Source of the DNA: Thioclava atlantica
GTDB lineage: Bacteria; Pseudomonadota; Alphaproteobacteria; Rhodobacterales; Rhodobacteraceae
Length of the DNA: 64,000 nt
Assembly: GCF_000737065.1 (NCBI RefSeq)
Contig: NZ_AQRC01000013.1
Coordinates: forward strand, 62,001 to 126,000
Reading direction: 5' to 3'
Shown: one piece after another, positions 62,299-64,000 of the stretch
Numbering within the stretch: the stretch's first letter is position 1
How the letters are laid out: each line of letters starts with the position of its first letter
Notes under the pieces: generated by a model
What the model saw: only the letters and a program-made list of their open reading frames with translations
Told to the model about the DNA's origin: nothing
Database searches by the model: none
Made by a program: the position numbers and the translations under genes

Positions 62299-62714
62299 TT
62301 TGAATTTCAACAGCTTGATACCGAACTGTTGCAGTTTTGCGCAGAGGTTTCGGATTCGTTTTCCGGAATCGTGCGTCAAGCGAAAAGGTCGGTTGCTTGT
62401 GCGCGCGGCGGCTTGCTAGCTTGACCATGCGATTCACGTCGCCTTGGGGGACATGATGCATTTTCCGGGTCGTTGACGGGCGAAAAGGTCTGCCGCGACA
62501 ACGAGAAAGCCACGCTTCGGCCACGGTAAGTGCGATTCCGATTCCAGAGGGCGTTTTTCCCTCGATTTCGGCAGTGAGGCCTAGAACCGGGAATTTTCCG
62601 GATGGTCCGCTATGTCCCTGAGGTACCGAACCCAGTCGGTCGACCAGACCGTCCGGGGAACGGCACCCAAGGTGGGGCGTTCGCGTCTGATGTGTGTATT
62701 TCATGGGCGGGAAA
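62299..62714. promoter_or_regulatory. dnaA upstream region with direct repeats
   Basis: This 416-base region has no supported gene and should hold the dnaA promoter and leader. TTTTCCGG occurs three times (62359, 62461, 62594). GCGAAAAGGTC occurs twice exactly 100 bases apart (62380 and 62480), each time about 20 bases after a TTTTCCGG. No classical DnaA box (TTATCCACA) was found, so an origin here is not supported. The repeats may be binding sites for a dnaA regulator. Confidence 0.5.
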
Positions 62715-64000
62715 ATGACGGACGATACCTGGGGCCGGGTCTGCAATGAGCTTGAAAAATCGGTTGGGCAAAACAACTTTTCGACCTGGATCGCTCCGCT
62801 AGAGCCGATCGAACTGGCCGGCGGTATCGCCTCCTTCGAAGCACCGACGAAATTCATGCGCGACTGGGTGTCGCGCAACTTCGCGGATCCGATCCTGCGC
62901 GAGCTGCGCCGAGCCGGCGTGACCGCCGAGCGCGTCGAGATCTCGGTTCCGGCACGCCGCAGCGCGCCCGCCCCGGCACAGCGCCCCGCACAGGCTGCAC
63001 CCGCCCCCGCAGCCGCAAAATCGCGCAAATCCGCACGCCCCGATTCCGAACCCCTGCCCGGCGCTCCGCTCGATGCGCGCTTCACCTTCGACACCTTCGT
63101 CGTCGGCAAGCCGAACGAGCTCGCCCATGCCGCGGCCAAGCGCGTGGGCGAAGGCGGCCCGGTCACCTTCAACCCGCTCTTCCTTTATGGCGGCGTCGGG
63201 CTCGGCAAGACCCACCTGATGCACGCCATCGCGCATGAACTGCAGCAGCTGCGCCCCGATCTGCGCGTGCTCTACCTCTCGGCCGAGCAGTTCATGTATC
63301 GCTTCGTGCAGGCTCTGCGCGACAAGCAGATCATGGATTTCAAGGAAATGTTCCGCTCGATCGACGTTCTCATGGTCGATGACGTGCAGTTCATCGCCGG
63401 CAAGGACTCGACGCAGGAAGAATTCTTCCACACGTTCAACGCGCTCGTCGATCAGGGCAAGCAGATCGTGATCTCCGCCGACCGCGCGCCGGGCGAGATC
63501 AAGGATCTCGAGGAGCGTATCAAGTCGCGCCTCTCCTGTGGCCTCGTCGTCGACCTGCATCCCACGGATTACGAACTCCGGCTCGGGATTCTGCAGACCA
63601 AGACCGAGAATTACCGCGCCGAATATCCCGATCTTCAGATCGCCCCCGGCGTACTGGAATTCATCGCGCACCGGATCACCTCGAACGTGCGGATCCTCGA
63701 AGGCGCGCTGACCCGGCTCTTCGCCTATGCATCGCTGATCGGCCGCGAGATCACGATGGATCTGGCGCAGGAATGCCTCAAGGACCAGCTCCGCCAATCC
63801 GAGCGCAAGGTCACCGTCGAGGAGATCCAGCGCAAGGTCGCCGAGCATTACAACGTGCGCCTGTCCGATCTCGTGGGGCCGAAGCGCCTGCGCGCGATCG
63901 CGCGTCCGCGCCAGGTGGCGATGTTCCTCGCGAAATCGCTGACCACCCGCTCGCTGCCCGATATCGGGCGCCGTTTCGGCGGCCGCGACCACACCACGAT
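62715..64000 (+). CDS. dnaA: Chromosomal replication initiator DnaA, 3' end beyond window
   Basis: 428 residues are visible and the gene runs off the right edge. DnaA binds the origin and opens it, using ATP. Domain I (about 1-80) begins MTDDTWGRVCNELEKSVGQNNFSTWI; a Pro/Ala-rich linker (about 80-115) follows. Domain III has the Walker A GGVGLGKT (159-166), Walker B VLMVDDVQF (about 217-225) and sensor region SRLSCGLVVDLHP. Domain IV shows RPRQVAMFLAKSLTTRSLPDIGRRFGGRDHTT, the DnaA-box-binding signature, right at the edge. An in-frame ATG four codons upstream is an alternative start. Confidence 0.96.
   Translation, partial: MTDDTWGRVCNELEKSVGQNNFSTWIAPLEPIELAGGIASFEAPTKFMRDWVSRNFADPILRELRRAGVTAERVEISVPARRSAPAPAQRPAQAAPAPAAAKSRKSARPDSEPLPGAPLDARFTFDTFVVGKPNELAHAAAKRVGEGGPVTFNPLFLYGGVGLGKTHLMHAIAHELQQLRPDLRVLYLSAEQFMYRFVQALRDKQIMDFKEMFRSIDVLMVDDVQFIAGKDSTQEEFFHTFNALVDQGKQIVISADRAPGEIKDLEERIKSRLSCGLVVDLHPTDYELRLGILQTKTENYRAEYPDLQIAPGVLEFIAHRITSNVRILEGALTRLFAYASLIGREITMDLAQECLKDQLRQSERKVTVEEIQRKVAEHYNVRLSDLVGPKRLRAIARPRQVAMFLAKSLTTRSLPDIGRRFGGRDHTT

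Noticed and set aside
62299-62714. Chromosomal origin next to dnaA
   Set aside because: No DnaA boxes or AT-rich unwinding region found; many alphaproteobacterial origins are not adjacent to dnaA.

Overview
The window is a stretch of bacterial chromosome with high G+C. It is very probably from an alphaproteobacterium of the order Rhodobacterales (Rhodobacter, Paracoccus or Thioclava-like); no species is claimed. The reasons are the gene order (ubiB-ubiE / mutM-echA-rpsT-dnaA; rbfA-truB-rpsO-pnp; DUF3576 lipoprotein-leuS-lptE-holA; rsmB-heparinase-purH-lspA), a Rhodobacter-type porin, the alphaproteobacterial flagellin regulators FlaF and FlbT, and a MutL carrying its own endonuclease motif. 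No tRNA, rRNA, CRISPR array, prophage or intact insertion sequence was seen.

Layout. 1-8.9 kb: a glycosyltransferase cut by the window edge, then a minus-strand translation and RNA-decay neighbourhood read rbfA, phosphodiester glycosidase, truB, DUF1643, rpsO, pnp. It is interrupted by putP and by an opposite-strand NYN nuclease gene. 9-22.7 kb: mostly plus strand, with dapB, a small SDH assembly factor, rsmB, a heparinase-like gene, purH, lspA, a BamF-like lipoprotein, a pair of M16 proteases, mutL, rmuC and DUF3775. 22.8-28.1 kb: an OmpR-type response regulator (CenR-like), GTP cyclohydrolase II coupled to an L,D-transpeptidase domain protein, an orphan gene in a repeat-bearing segment, yggS and a porin.

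28.3-34.3 kb: a plus-strand run of DUF3576 lipoprotein, leuS, lptE, holA and an HI0933-like flavoprotein, the last four overlapping. 34.4-42.9 kb: GST, MFS transporter, an SDR plus a Rdx/SelW-like redox protein, the purine-salvage pair ade-amn, HU, a DMT exporter and NnrU. 43-50 kb: a lytic transglycosylase, dapD with a coupled small gene, a LOG-family protein, an amidoligase/glutamine-amidotransferase pair, rlmN and an IalB-like secreted protein. 50.2-57.7 kb: a zinc-type asparaginase and a flagellar cluster in two divergent arms (rod-binding protein, FlgN-like, flagellin, flaF, flbT, DUF1217 on minus; fliK, flgD on plus). 57.7-64 kb: ubiB, ubiE, mutM, enoyl-CoA hydratase, rpsT and the start of dnaA, which runs off the right edge.

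Most genes are core housekeeping: translation, envelope biogenesis, diaminopimelate/lysine and purine synthesis, ubiquinone synthesis, DNA repair and replication. The less explained elements are (i) a dispersed intergenic repeat whose two best copies share a 30-base box and two hairpins with compensatory changes, (ii) the amidoligase-GATase pair with unknown substrate, (iii) the NYN-HTH gene between rpsO and pnp, (iv) the orphan gene with flanking inverted repeats near 25.2-26.2 kb, and (v) repeated motifs upstream of putP, mutL and dnaA.
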